Origin: Thermoplasmata archaeon
GTDB taxonomy: Archaea; Thermoplasmatota; Thermoplasmata; Methanomassiliicoccales; Methanomethylophilaceae
Assembly (NCBI GenBank): GCA_015063235.1
Contig: SUSW01000046.1
Coordinates: 1-46,190 of the forward strand
Direction of reading: 5' to 3'
DNA: 46,190 nt
In this document: positions 15,969-24,806 of the stretch, in pieces
How the letters are laid out: every line of letters starts with the position of its first letter
Position numbering within the stretch: the stretch's first letter is position 1
Notes under the pieces: generated by a model
Seen by the model: the letters and a program-made list of their open reading frames with translations, nothing else
What the model was told of the DNA's origin: nothing
The model's database searches: none
Translations under genes and position numbers: made by a program

Positions 15969-18278
15969 TCACTTCTTGGGCTTAGCCGGTATCTTCAGAT
16001 ACAGCTTTCCGCTATCGACTACGTAATTCATAGCGAATGTCACGCATACAGCAAGGAGCAGAATGATGACTATGAGGAATGCAGCGAAGATTCCGATACT
16101 GAATGTTCCGGGCTTTCCGTTGGGGGACTCCTTATAATCAGCTGCCGCGAAGTAGTATGAGAGATGAGGCAGATCCACTGTTATGATCTTTTCCTCCTCA
16201 TCATATGTGCCGCCGATCTTCTCCGCGTGGTACAGGCCGACGTAGTATACTGCCGCTTTATCCTTGGATTGGCCCTCGCCGAGAACGAGAGGCACTGCCA
16301 GCTTGATCTTGCCGTCGAAAGAATGGATTCCGTTGATGTCGATCTCGTAAGGCTTGTAATCCTCCACAATCCATGCCTGCATCGCGGTCATATCCTTCTT
16401 GTCGGCGATTTTGACAGATACTTTCATCTCATTGGTCTTGCTCTTGATGAACTTCATGGCAGTCTTGTCCATGCCAATCTTTGCGATATCTCCGTCGATC
16501 TCGACATTGTAGCTGCCATCATATGATCCAATGTCTACTACAATATTGATGGGTTGACCGCCTGCATCAGTTTCGACATTAATGGCTAGTTCCATGGAAG
16601 CGTTACGGTAGTGAGCCATCGCAGATGTGACTGATTCGGCTTCCTTTATGGCGGTAGCGAATGTGTCTGCGCTATATTTCAATTCACATACTCCTTCTGC
16701 TTCGGACTGATACTGAGCATTAATTGTACCCTGTAATGCAGCTAGAATTCCTTTAGATAGATCAGCATACCCTGCCGTAAACGTTGCGGTTCCATCATGC
16801 ATAAAATGCTCCTCAACATCTATCTTTGTTGAACCATAATCAAACTTGTATCTTTGCGTTATGCTTCCATCCAAACCTATGTCGGATTCCGCACCCTCGT
16901 GAGCCACAAATACTGCAGATATAGTATGGGTCTGAGTGACGTTCTTAAGAACATACGTTGCCTGATTCTTCACGACTACTTCCCCATCAACTTTGATCTC
17001 AGATATCAGATATCCGTCGTTAGCTAGGAAACTATATTCGCCATCCGTCCATTTCTCGACCTTGTCAGGACCGATTATAGCACCATTTTCGGAATCTGCT
17101 ATCGTTATCGAGATATCTTCCGCTCTAAAGCAGGCTTTTATTTTTACAGCATTATCAGGCATTGTGAACTTATTATCGATGACTACTACGTCATCCGACT
17201 CCCACTCAGAGAATTTGTATTCACTATCCGGAGTTGCAGTCAGAACGATTACATCTCCAAACTTTGCCTTTTCTTTGTTGGCAGTCGCTTTTCCGTGACC
17301 GTCATCAGTAATTGTAATTGTGTATTCTTCCCCAGAAATGACCTGAATATCGTGTGTAGCCTTCACTCCACTGCCATCGTTAGCAGTTACAGTGATTCTT
17401 GCAACACCTTTTGACTTGGCAACCAGCACACCCTTTTCAGCTGAAGTGGTCTTAAACTCAGCGACTGAGGTGTCTGAGCAAGAATATGTCACACTCTTAT
17501 CCTTCGCATTTGAAGGCAAAACGGTGACATTGATTTTTAATGAACTTCCTTTTAAAATGTCAAAGTCACTTTCAGGATTGTTAATCGTTATGCTGGTAAC
17601 CTTTACGAGAACTATCTTTCCATAAAGTGTCATATCCTCAGTTACAACGGTATCAAAATTCCATTTATCCGCGAATGTTTCTGTTTTATACCAGCCTTCA
17701 GCCATATAACCGTCTCTTACAGTGGGCTCAACCAGCTTGTTTCCTTTCAAAACTGCTTGCCTTCCCGGTAAATCTCCATCCGGGAACTTGTATACAAGTG
17801 AAACTAGATGGCTATCTCTTAGTAAGTTTCCTGATGTCTTAGTAAAATGCTGGCCCCATAATTTGTTTGGATCTGTAATCGCTGTACCTGAAGCCGTATC
17901 TTTGAAATCAAGCCCTATGGTCACAGTACCGGCTAATTTCCCCTCTCCGAATTGAAACTGCTCAACGTTACTGCATCCAAGAAAAGCGTTGTTCTCCAAC
18001 GAGGTGACAGAATCTGGGATCGTGACGTTCTTGATATCGCTCTGATTCTTGAACGCCTCCGTTTTAACAGAAACCACAGGATACGGATGAGAACCGTCAG
18101 ATGCGGAAGATGGAATGGTTACCGTTACTTTTGACGAAGCTGGCAGACCGTCTTTGAAACCGACGACCTGTACTCCGCCTTCTACCGTTGTGTATTGGAA
18201 CGTTGTGTCTGAAAAATTGGTTGCTTCGACCTCCTCTGAGTCCGCTGTGATCATTAAGAAGCATCCCATAACGGCCAC
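15969..18278 (-). CDS. Large surface protein with LRR_5, InlB-type and Big_2 repeats
   Basis: 769 residues, extracytoplasmic, anchored by a C-terminal helix (about residues 728-752) and a short basic tail ending in KPKK. In order it has a BspA-type leucine-rich LRR_5 segment (about 50-115), an InlB/Listeria-Bacteroides repeat (EGWYKTETFADKWNF, about 196-228), a Big_2 immunoglobulin-like domain (about 230-312), two repeats of the YTITITDDGHGKATANK kind (about 318-460), and a beta-rich unknown domain. It is probably an adhesin-like protein for a host or microbial surface. From the GTG at 18278 the signal peptide lacks its basic start. The frame is open upstream to code SKYKWTLCVLA but offers no ATG, GTG or TTG, so the true start is unresolved. 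Confidence 0.8.
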   Translation of the reverse strand: MAVMGCFLMITADSEEVEATNFSDTTFQYTTVEGGVQVVGFKDGLPASSKVTVTIPSSASDGSHPYPVVSVKTEAFKNQSDIKNVTIPDSVTSLENNAFLGCSNVEQFQFGEGKLAGTVTIGLDFKDTASGTAITDPNKLWGQHFTKTSGNLLRDSHLVSLVYKFPDGDLPGRQAVLKGNKLVEPTVRDGYMAEGWYKTETFADKWNFDTVVTEDMTLYGKIVLVKVTSITINNPESDFDILKGSSLKINVTVLPSNAKDKSVTYSCSDTSVAEFKTTSAEKGVLVAKSKGVARITVTANDGSGVKATHDIQVISGEEYTITITDDGHGKATANKEKAKFGDVIVLTATPDSEYKFSEWESDDVVVIDNKFTMPDNAVKIKACFRAEDISITIADSENGAIIGPDKVEKWTDGEYSFLANDGYLISEIKVDGEVVVKNQATYVLKNVTQTHTISAVFVAHEGAESDIGLDGSITQRYKFDYGSTKIDVEEHFMHDGTATFTAGYADLSKGILAALQGTINAQYQSEAEGVCELKYSADTFATAIKEAESVTSAMAHYRNASMELAINVETDAGGQPINIVVDIGSYDGSYNVEIDGDIAKIGMDKTAMKFIKSKTNEMKVSVKIADKKDMTAMQAWIVEDYKPYEIDINGIHSFDGKIKLAVPLVLGEGQSKDKAAVYYVGLYHAEKIGGTYDEEEKIITVDLPHLSYYFAAADYKESPNGKPGTFSIGIFAAFLIVIILLLAVCVTFAMNYVVDSGKLYLKIPAKPKK

Positions 18279-18313
18279 GGCGAGGACGCAAAGAGTCCAT
18301 TTGTATTTGGATA

Positions 18314-19267
18314 TCAGAATATCCCCTTCTTCTTCTCAGGCGCCTTCTGCGGGCCCATCCAGGTCATGACGCTGCACTGCATCATCGTGACGTTACGGGC
18401 GTTAGACCTGACGTATTTCATCATGAAGACTGAGGAAAGGATGCCCATCATGATCGACAATACTGCCATGGCAATAATCAGTATCATCGGGGTCGAATCG
18501 ATGGTCGGGTACACCGCTGAATTCATCATGATGAGCGCCAGGGAACCGATGAGTCCGATTCCCGAAACGACACTGAATATGGGTATGAGGACTGCGATTA
18601 TTCCGATGAGCAGGGTGATGAGGGCGAAAACCAGCACGATTGTGCCGTTCTCCCCAAGACCGATGCTGAGTATGGATCCGTAATTGATTCCGTTGCCGCT
18701 AAGAGAGAACACTGTGAGCCCGAGTACGAGAAATACGAATGCGACGACTGCAGTACCCATTCCGATGAAGCGGAAGTTCTTGTTGTTGTCCGGGCAGCCG
18801 TTCAGGTACTCAACAGGCTGCCTGACGTCTCCGGGGGCTGCCAGACTGAACTTGAGCTTGGACTTCTTTTCCTCCTCCTGAGGGGCATCAGTCGACATCT
18901 GCTGGTAGGTCTGCTGGTAGGTCTGCTGGACAGGCTGCTGGACGGGGGTCTGGTTCGCCTCTGCGTAGGGAGACATGATGATGGGCCCCTGCTCCGCCTG
19001 CGGCTCGACAGGAGGCTGATAATTCTGCTGATATGGTTGCTGATAGATCTGCGTGTTCTGCGGTTCGGGCATGACGACAGGTATCGGGATGTCGTTGCTG
19101 CCGGCAGGTCCCGGCGGTGCTCCCCCGATACGCTCGATTTCCCCTTCATGGGGCTTTCCGTTGGCGTCAAGGTACTGTTCGTAGGAATAGTACAGTTTGG
19201 CACCGCAGTTCAGGCAGAAACGGTTGATCTCGGGATTTTTACATCCGCAGTTTCCGCAAAATGCCAT
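18314..19267 (-). CDS. Zinc-ribbon membrane protein with Gln/Pro-rich linker
   Basis: 317 residues. An N-terminal zinc ribbon has two CxxC pairs (CGNCGCKN and CLNCGAKL, residues 4-22). A low-complexity Gln/Pro/Tyr linker (about 65-130) follows, and then a four-helix membrane domain (about 170-300). The C terminus is basic. The function is unknown; such zinc-ribbon/membrane proteins are common in this order. Its 3' end lies just upstream of the surface-protein gene, and the two may be co-transcribed. Confidence 0.7.
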   Translation of the reverse strand: MAFCGNCGCKNPEINRFCLNCGAKLYYSYEQYLDANGKPHEGEIERIGGAPPGPAGSNDIPIPVVMPEPQNTQIYQQPYQQNYQPPVEPQAEQGPIIMSPYAEANQTPVQQPVQQTYQQTYQQMSTDAPQEEEKKSKLKFSLAAPGDVRQPVEYLNGCPDNNKNFRFIGMGTAVVAFVFLVLGLTVFSLSGNGINYGSILSIGLGENGTIVLVFALITLLIGIIAVLIPIFSVVSGIGLIGSLALIMMNSAVYPTIDSTPMILIIAMAVLSIMMGILSSVFMMKYVRSNARNVTMMQCSVMTWMGPQKAPEKKKGIF

Positions 19268-19417
19268 GGTATCTGCTTGTGGAATGCCTGTATCCTATAA
19301 AAAATTTAGAAAGATAGAATAATACGTGTCGATAAGCGGATAATATTGACCGTTGGCACTCGAGAAAAATGCATTAAGATTTCATTCTGTGTTCGTACTG
19401 TCAATATCTGGAGATTG

Positions 19418-20083
19418 TCAGAAATCGACTCTGTCCGTGGACCAATCCCTCATATCTACGGTGATGAGACGGCCCTCGTTCTCGGTACCGATTCCGGAGA
19501 CGATCTTGAGTACCTCCAGAGCCTCCATCGAGGCTATGACCGACACCGCTGCACCCACTGACGGGGTCATGCCCTCAGGCTGCTTCATGGTCCCCAGCAG
19601 TTCTCTGAGGCTCTTTGTCCTGCCGGGAACACATACTGCGATCTGACCTTCGAATCCGCTGACGCCCGCGTGTACCAGAGGCACACCCATGCTCTCGGCC
19701 AGATCGGAAAGGACCATCCTGGATTCGAAGTTATCCAGACAGTCTACGAGGATGTCGCACCCCTGGAAGAGTGCCCCGTTGTCTGCTGTCAGGGGCTCCG
19801 CATTGGACTGCACCTCCGCGCTGGGATTCAAAGCTAGGATCCATTCCGCCGATATGACTGATTTGGGCCTCATGTCGAAAGCCGAATAGATGAACTGGCG
19901 GTTGAGATTCGACGGTTCCGGATACTGGTGGTCGCAGAGGATGAAATGGGTTACGCCGGCCATCACCAGCTGTGTGATAACGTTGACGCCCAGACCTCCG
20001 CATCCGACGATACCTACCACGGCACCCATTATCTTCTGCTGCCCCTCCTCCCCGAAGATGGGCATCTGACGCTCGAACCTCAT
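19418..20083 (-). CDS. E1-like adenylyltransferase (ThiF/MoeB/HesA family), Zn-cysteines missing
   Basis: 221 residues of the ubiquitin-activating-like family, which adenylates the C-terminal Gly of small beta-grasp proteins in sulfur transfer. The nucleotide loop GIVGCGGLGVNV (about residues 23-34), the NLNRQF arginine finger (about 59) and the SVIASMEALEVLKI helix are present. The usual pair of CxxC zinc motifs is absent, and the expected catalytic-Cys region reads VCVPGRTKSLREL, so thioester chemistry is uncertain. It starts within the stop of pncC (ATGA), in an operon with nadM. Confidence 0.85.
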   Translation of the reverse strand: MRFERQMPIFGEEGQQKIMGAVVGIVGCGGLGVNVITQLVMAGVTHFILCDHQYPEPSNLNRQFIYSAFDMRPKSVISAEWILALNPSAEVQSNAEPLTADNGALFQGCDILVDCLDNFESRMVLSDLAESMGVPLVHAGVSGFEGQIAVCVPGRTKSLRELLGTMKQPEGMTPSVGAAVSVIASMEALEVLKIVSGIGTENEGRLITVDMRDWSTDRVDF

Positions 20084-20565
20084 ATCTTACCCTCGACTAG
20101 CTGATAGAGCATGTACAGCGCAGTATGGGTCGTCTTTTGCCTGATGGTTTTCCGATCTCCGATGAAATGATTCATAAACACCACCGTCTTCTCTTCGTTC
20201 GATACGGCGACAAATACGAGGCCGACCGGTTTGTCATCGGTGCCCCCGCCGGGACCGGCTATCCCGGTGACGGCCACGGACACATCGCTCCTGAAGAGCT
20301 CGATGGCCCTTTCCGCCATCTCCTTGGCTGTAATCTCGCTTACAGCACCGAATTGATCCAGCGTGTGGCGGTTCACTTTCAGAATGCGTTCCTTGGCATC
20401 ATTTGAATAAACGACAGCACTGCCCAAGAAGGACTCGGAAGAACCCGGGACGCTTGTAACGATAGCCCCGATCATGCCCCCTGTGCAGGACTCCGCTAAG
20501 GACATCGTAAGACCGTGTTCTTGGAGAGAGGACAGCAGCCGCACTGCATCAGAAAGGAGAGTCAT
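20080..20565 (-). CDS. pncC: Nicotinamide-nucleotide amidase (CinA C-terminal family)
   Basis: About 161 residues, the CinA C-terminal domain on its own. It deamidates NMN to nicotinic acid mononucleotide in pyridine-nucleotide salvage. The family motifs LAESCTGGM (about residues 23-31), VVYSNDAK, and VTGIAGPGGGTDDKPVGLV (about 97-115) are present. I chose ATG 20565 behind GTGGTGGAA; a GTG at 20574 is in frame. It overlaps the nadM 3' end by 17 bp. Pairing with NMN adenylyltransferase makes a small NAD module. Confidence 0.9.
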   Translation of the reverse strand: MTLLSDAVRLLSSLQEHGLTMSLAESCTGGMIGAIVTSVPGSSESFLGSAVVYSNDAKERILKVNRHTLDQFGAVSEITAKEMAERAIELFRSDVSVAVTGIAGPGGGTDDKPVGLVFVAVSNEEKTVVFMNHFIGDRKTIRQKTTHTALYMLYQLVEGKI

Positions 20566-21085
20566 TTCCACCACTTATCTGTTTTATCCTGCTGACACCG
20601 TCGATGTCATCGATTATCTGAGCGACTGCATCCGGCACCAGCTGGCGCCATTCCTCGTCCGCAAGTATCCTGCGTCTAATCTCTGTTCCCGAGAATACCG
20701 ACCTGTTGTAAAGCGGCGACTGGCGCACCTCGAAACCGGCCTCCTCGAAGAGACGCCTGGTCAGAGGGTTGTTCGTATAGACTGTCCTGAACGGAGGTAC
20801 CAGGGAGACCACGTGGGCCACCCATACGGGGTATCTATTGAGGTCCTCTATGGGGACGATGCTGTAGTTACTGATGCCCTCGTCCCTGAGTGCCTTGTTG
20901 ATCATCATGTACCTCTCACCGGCAGTGAAAGGGTTCTGGGGCGTATGGGAGTACTGGGCGCTACCGATACCTATCGTGATATGCTCCGAGGCCTCGGCGC
21001 ACTTGCGTATTACGTCCATGTGTCCCTTGTGGAGAGGCTGGAAGCGGCCTACGACCAGCGAATAACCTTCATATTCCTTCTTCAA
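20549..21085 (-). CDS. nadM: Nicotinamide-nucleotide adenylyltransferase (archaeal NadM type)
   Basis: 178 residues of the archaeal NMN adenylyltransferase, which makes NAD from NMN and ATP. The nucleotidyltransferase motifs are GRFQPLHKGH (residues 13-22) and FSGTEIRRRI (about 132-141). The length matches the family. It starts 4 bp after the regulator stop codon, so the regulator, nadM, pncC and the E1-like gene form one minus-strand operon. Confidence 0.93.
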   Translation of the reverse strand: MKKEYEGYSLVVGRFQPLHKGHMDVIRKCAEASEHITIGIGSAQYSHTPQNPFTAGERYMMINKALRDEGISNYSIVPIEDLNRYPVWVAHVVSLVPPFRTVYTNNPLTRRLFEEAGFEVRQSPLYNRSVFSGTEIRRRILADEEWRQLVPDAVAQIIDDIDGVSRIKQISGGNDSPF

Positions 21086-21089
21086 CTGA

Positions 21090-21479
21090 TCACCTTATCT
21101 GGATTATCGTCGGATGCTCAAAACAGAGAAGGTGATCCGCGGAATATCCTTCGAAAACATACAGCGCCTTGAGAAGGCCGCTGTTCTTCACGAACGAACA
21201 GACCCTGCAGATGGCCTCATTGATCGTCATTCCGCGGGATATCTCCGTTGCGGTCTCCGATATCATCGAGTAGAAATCATCCTTGTAGGCAGTCTGATCG
21301 ATCAGGCTTTTGCCACCCCTCAGACCTTTGACATACTGCGAGATGGCGGCATTGGTCACACCGAATAGCTTTGCGATCTCGATCTGCGTCATCCCATGCT
21401 CGTTCACCAAGGCTTTGGCCAATGCACCCTTGGCAGTCGGGAGGATATGAGAGACGATAAGCTCGCACGGCATCTTCAT
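21090..21479 (-). CDS. HTH transcriptional regulator (archaeal COG2522-like)
   Basis: About 129 residues. The helix-turn-helix at about residues 28-55 (MTQIEIAKLFGVTNAAISQY) resembles the XRE-type HTH of archaeal COG2522 predicted regulators. Cysteines occur in the C-terminal half (ICRVCSF). The longer open frame to 21530 is rejected: it would be translated through a TATA box, whereas ATG 21479 has GAGGT 7 nt upstream. It is the first gene of the nadM/pncC operon and may control it. Confidence 0.8.
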   Translation of the reverse strand: MKMPCELIVSHILPTAKGALAKALVNEHGMTQIEIAKLFGVTNAAISQYVKGLRGGKSLIDQTAYKDDFYSMISETATEISRGMTINEAICRVCSFVKNSGLLKALYVFEGYSADHLLCFEHPTIIQIR

Positions 21480-21512
21480 CTGTGGGACCTCATATGTACC
21501 AAACTTTGTCAG

Positions 21513-21524
21513 TATATAATATAA
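21513..21524 (-). promoter_or_regulatory. TATA box of the regulator-nadM-pncC operon
   Basis: On the minus strand the sequence reads TTATATTATATA, centred about 39 nt before the chosen ATG at 21479. This predicts a start of transcription near 21491 and a short leader with the GAGGT ribosome site. Confidence 0.6.
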
Positions 21525-21534
21525 CGGCATCCGC

Positions 21535-22248
21535 TCAGACTTTCCAAGGGATTTCCCATTCCCACGGCCTGATTACATCGGTATACATGGCCAGACCGAC
21601 GACAGCACCCTCGGCGCCTGCCTTGGACAGTATTACTGCGTCGTCATAAGATGTTACTCCGCCGGATGCGATGACCTTGGCGGGACATGATGATATGAAT
21701 GATTCGGCCTGCTTTCTGTCGATGCCCTTCCTCTGACCCTCCACATCTACATTGGTGTTGAGGACGGCTGCCAGAGGCAGATCGCAGATCCTGTCGAACA
21801 TATCCTGGATTGAGATCGACGCGGATTCCTGCCACCCTTTGATCGCTATCTTACAATCCTTGGTGTCCATGGAAAGCACGATCCTTCCGGGATGCCTCTC
21901 GGCCACATCTGCCAGCCAATCCGGTTCCTTGACGGCCTTGGTACCCACAATAATACGGTCTACGCCCGCAGACACGAGGTCGTCGATCGTTTCGACGGTC
22001 TTGATACCGCCACCAATCTCCACGGGCACATCGAACTCCTTGGCGATCTTCTTGAAGACTTCAAGATTGTTTTCCTTACCGAATGCACCGTCGAGATCCA
22101 CCAGATGCAGATAGTCCGCACCTTTGTCAAGCCACATCCCTGCGACCTTCACCGGGTCGGGCATGACAATCTGCTGGCTTCCCGGCTTTCCGCCCACCAG
22201 CTGGACTACCTGATGGTCCAATACATCCACGGCCGGGATGATCCTCAA
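21535..22248 (-). CDS. hisA: ProFAR isomerase (HisA)
   Basis: 237 residues, an 8-stranded barrel enzyme that isomerises ProFAR to PRFAR in histidine synthesis. The catalytic Asp in IPAVDVL (D8), the phosphate-binding VEIGGGI and VIASGGV loops, and the second acid in VLSMDTKD are present. It overlaps the hisH stop by four bases (ATGA). It is the last gene of hisG-hisC-hisH-hisA. Confidence 0.93.
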   Translation of the reverse strand: MRIIPAVDVLDHQVVQLVGGKPGSQQIVMPDPVKVAGMWLDKGADYLHLVDLDGAFGKENNLEVFKKIAKEFDVPVEIGGGIKTVETIDDLVSAGVDRIIVGTKAVKEPDWLADVAERHPGRIVLSMDTKDCKIAIKGWQESASISIQDMFDRICDLPLAAVLNTNVDVEGQRKGIDRKQAESFISSCPAKVIASGGVTSYDDAVILSKAGAEGAVVGLAMYTDVIRPWEWEIPWKV

Positions 22249-22850
22249 AGCTGACCCTCCGCGAAGCTGATGAAGTTCTGAAGGAACCTCCTTCCGGACC
22301 TGCTGCTCTTCTCGGGATGGAATTGGGTTCCGTAGGTGTTGTACGACCTGAAGAACGACGGGAACTCCTTTCCCTCGTACTCGGTTGAACCTATGACGAT
22401 ATCTCTGTCCTTGGCATTGCCGTAGAACGAATGGACGAAGTAGAAATTCATGTCATCGATGCCGCTGACCATCGGATCATCCGATGCGACCTGGTTCCAT
22501 CCCATGTGGGGGATGACCTCGTTGTCCAGCATCTCGACCCTACCTTTGTATAAACCCAATCCTGGGGACTTTCCCTCATCGCTACCCTCGAAGAGGATCT
22601 GCATGCCTATACAAATCCCCAGTGCCGGAAGTCCTGACTTCAGCCTGTCGCAGATCTCCTCCCTGTACGGAAGCAGCTTCTCCATGGTCTTGTCGAAGGC
22701 ACCGACTCCGGGGAAGACTATGCACTCCGCATCCCTGAGCTCCTTCATATCCCCGACGACCTTGACATTGGCCCCGCAGGCCTCAAGGGACCTGCGTATG
22801 GAGTAGAGGTTGCCTACTCCGTAATCTGTGATCATTATGTTCAGCGGCAA
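22245..22850 (-). CDS. hisH: Imidazole glycerol phosphate synthase glutaminase subunit
   Basis: 201 residues of a class I glutamine amidotransferase that feeds ammonia to HisF. The nucleophile Cys lies in LGICIGMQILFE (about residue 80), and the catalytic His is in YGTQFHPEKSS (about 178). The start ITDYGVGNLYSI is typical of the family. It overlaps hisC by 10 bp. No hisF lies in the window, so it must be encoded elsewhere. Confidence 0.95.
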   Translation of the reverse strand: MPLNIMITDYGVGNLYSIRRSLEACGANVKVVGDMKELRDAECIVFPGVGAFDKTMEKLLPYREEICDRLKSGLPALGICIGMQILFEGSDEGKSPGLGLYKGRVEMLDNEVIPHMGWNQVASDDPMVSGIDDMNFYFVHSFYGNAKDRDIVIGSTEYEGKEFPSFFRSYNTYGTQFHPEKSSRSGRRFLQNFISFAEGQL

Positions 22851-23893
22851 GAGGAAATCACCTCTTCCGCCTTCTCCAGCAGCAGGGCGTTGTGCTCCGC
22901 CGTGCCGACAGTAGTCCTGACGCAGTTCTCGGTTCTGCGCTTGGCTCCGAAATCGCGGATGAGGACTCCGCGCTCCTTGAGACCGTCCACCAGGACCTTG
23001 TGGTCTATGGGAGATCTGGCCATAATGAAGTTCGAATCGGACGGGAACGTCTCGAATCCAAGCTTCCTGAGACCGGCATCTAGCTTCGGCCTCTGCTCCC
23101 TGACCATCTCCACACTCCTCCTGATGAAGTCCTGATCCTTCACGGCCGCGATGGCCGCACCCTCGCTGACCATGTTCAGGGAATAGGGTATCTTCACGCA
23201 GATCATCATGTCCGCGAGTTTCTTGTTGGTCACAGCGTATCCTACGCGCAGTGCCGCCATTGCATATGCCTTTGAGAAGGTCCTCAGGACCACCAGGTTA
23301 TCGAACTCCTCGACCCTCTTCACGAAAGGATCGTCGGAATACTCCGCATATGCCTCGTCGACCACTACTACCCCGTTGAATCTGGAAAGGACCTCCTCGA
23401 TGTCCTTCTTCCTGAAGCAATTGCCGGTCGGGTTGTTCGGCGAAGGCATGATAGCGATCTTCGCATCCTGTTTGACCATGGCATCCACGTCAAGCTGATA
23501 ATCCTCGGTGAGATCCACCTCGATGGCCTTTCCGCCGTTGAGTTTCACGAAGTAATCGTACAGCGTGTACGAAGGTACGGGCACCACCGAATTGTCGCCC
23601 ATGTTGGTGAAGGTCTTGAAAACTACATCCAGCATCTCATCGGAACCGTTTCCGGCGATGATGTTGTCGGTGTCAAGCCCGTAGAGCTCTGCAAGAGCTC
23701 CTCTGAGGCCGTCGGAATACGTATTGGGGTAACCGTTCAGATCCCAGGAGTTCTCCTTCAGATACTTCTCGGCGGCAGGATTGGAACCCAGGACATTGGT
23801 GTTGGTGTCAAGCCTCAGCTCGCCGTGCAGCTTAGGGTTGTAGTATTTGACGAAATCCCTGGTGGTGTTCCTCATCACACCTCTGTCCATCAA
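22841..23893 (-). CDS. hisC: Histidinol-phosphate aminotransferase
   Basis: 350 residues, a PLP-dependent class I/II aminotransferase that transaminates imidazole acetol phosphate. The PLP lysine lies in RTFSKAYAMAALRVGY (about residue 210), the Asn/Asp contacts in PSPNNPTG and VVVDEAY, and the cofactor phosphate contact in GNGSDEML. It overlaps the hisG stop by four bases (ATGA). Confidence 0.95.
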   Translation of the reverse strand: MMDRGVMRNTTRDFVKYYNPKLHGELRLDTNTNVLGSNPAAEKYLKENSWDLNGYPNTYSDGLRGALAELYGLDTDNIIAGNGSDEMLDVVFKTFTNMGDNSVVPVPSYTLYDYFVKLNGGKAIEVDLTEDYQLDVDAMVKQDAKIAIMPSPNNPTGNCFRKKDIEEVLSRFNGVVVVDEAYAEYSDDPFVKRVEEFDNLVVLRTFSKAYAMAALRVGYAVTNKKLADMMICVKIPYSLNMVSEGAAIAAVKDQDFIRRSVEMVREQRPKLDAGLRKLGFETFPSDSNFIMARSPIDHKVLVDGLKERGVLIRDFGAKRRTENCVRTTVGTAEHNALLLEKAEEVISSCR

Positions 23894-24753
23894 TTCACCA
23901 GCCTTTCTATCGGAGTGGTGAGGATGCCCTTGGCACCGAGCCTCTTGAGCTCCGCGATGGTCTTGAAGACTTTGTCGCCGTCCACTACTGCGTGTACGGC
24001 AAGGAACTGGTCGTTTCCTGCGATCTCCAGGACGGTGGGGCCTCCGATACCGGGAATGATCCTCTCGACCTCAGACAGCTTGTCCTTGGGAATGTCAGCC
24101 ATGATGTACTTCTTGTTCTCGGCTATGATGACGCTCTCGAACGAATCGACGATATCCTGGATGGCCTGTCCGTTCCTGGCCATCGCTGCATCGGATGTGA
24201 ACACTGCCGCCTGTGATTCTACTATGGACCCTACCTCTCTGAGCCTGTTGGTCTTGAGTGTGGATCCCGTGGATACAAGGTCTACGATGTAATCCGCTAC
24301 TCCCAGATAAGGCATGATCTCGCATGCTCCGGTCACGACTATGATCTCCATCTTCTTTCCAAGCTTCTCGAAATACTCCCTGGTGAGGTTGGGGAAGGAT
24401 GTGGCGATCTTGGCACCGTCCTTAATCTGCGATGCGTCTGTGATTCCGGATTCCTCAGGGACTGCGACAGCTAGATGGCAGAAACCGAACCTCAGATCGA
24501 GCACTTTCTTCAGATCCTTCCCCGACTCGGCGGTCTCGTCGATACCGGTGATTCCAAGATCTATGGAGCCCTCTGCTATGAAGATAGGGACATCCTGCGC
24601 CCTCACGAATATTACCTCGATGTCCTGGTTCTTGGCCTTGAGATAAAGCCTCCTTCCGATATCCTCTCCGAGATCGATACCGGACTTCGTCAGGAGCTCG
24701 ATGGTCCTTTCGTTCAGTCTTCCTTTGTTCGGCACACCTAGTTTAAGTGTCAT
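23890..24753 (-). CDS. hisG: ATP phosphoribosyltransferase, long form
   Basis: About 287 residues, the first enzyme of histidine synthesis. It joins ATP and PRPP and is the target of histidine feedback. The N-terminal GVPNKGRL, the central DLGITGIDET and the PRPP-loop region VDLVSTGSTLKTN are present. The C-terminal 75 residues are the ACT-like regulatory domain of the long HisG form, so no HisZ is needed. I prefer ATG 24753, 6 nt after GAGG, over the in-frame GTG at 24765. Confidence 0.93.
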   Translation of the reverse strand: MTLKLGVPNKGRLNERTIELLTKSGIDLGEDIGRRLYLKAKNQDIEVIFVRAQDVPIFIAEGSIDLGITGIDETAESGKDLKKVLDLRFGFCHLAVAVPEESGITDASQIKDGAKIATSFPNLTREYFEKLGKKMEIIVVTGACEIMPYLGVADYIVDLVSTGSTLKTNRLREVGSIVESQAAVFTSDAAMARNGQAIQDIVDSFESVIIAENKKYIMADIPKDKLSEVERIIPGIGGPTVLEIAGNDQFLAVHAVVDGDKVFKTIAELKRLGAKGILTTPIERLVN

Positions 24754-24806
24754 TTCAGTCCTCACCCCTAACTTATAACTTTAATATAAATAGGAATGGG
24801 ACGCCC

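Noticed and set aside
18885-18960. Short repeats resembling a small array in the Gln-rich segment
   Set aside because: They are coding repeats of Gln-Gln-Thr-Tyr type inside the zinc-ribbon membrane protein, not a CRISPR array; no spacers.
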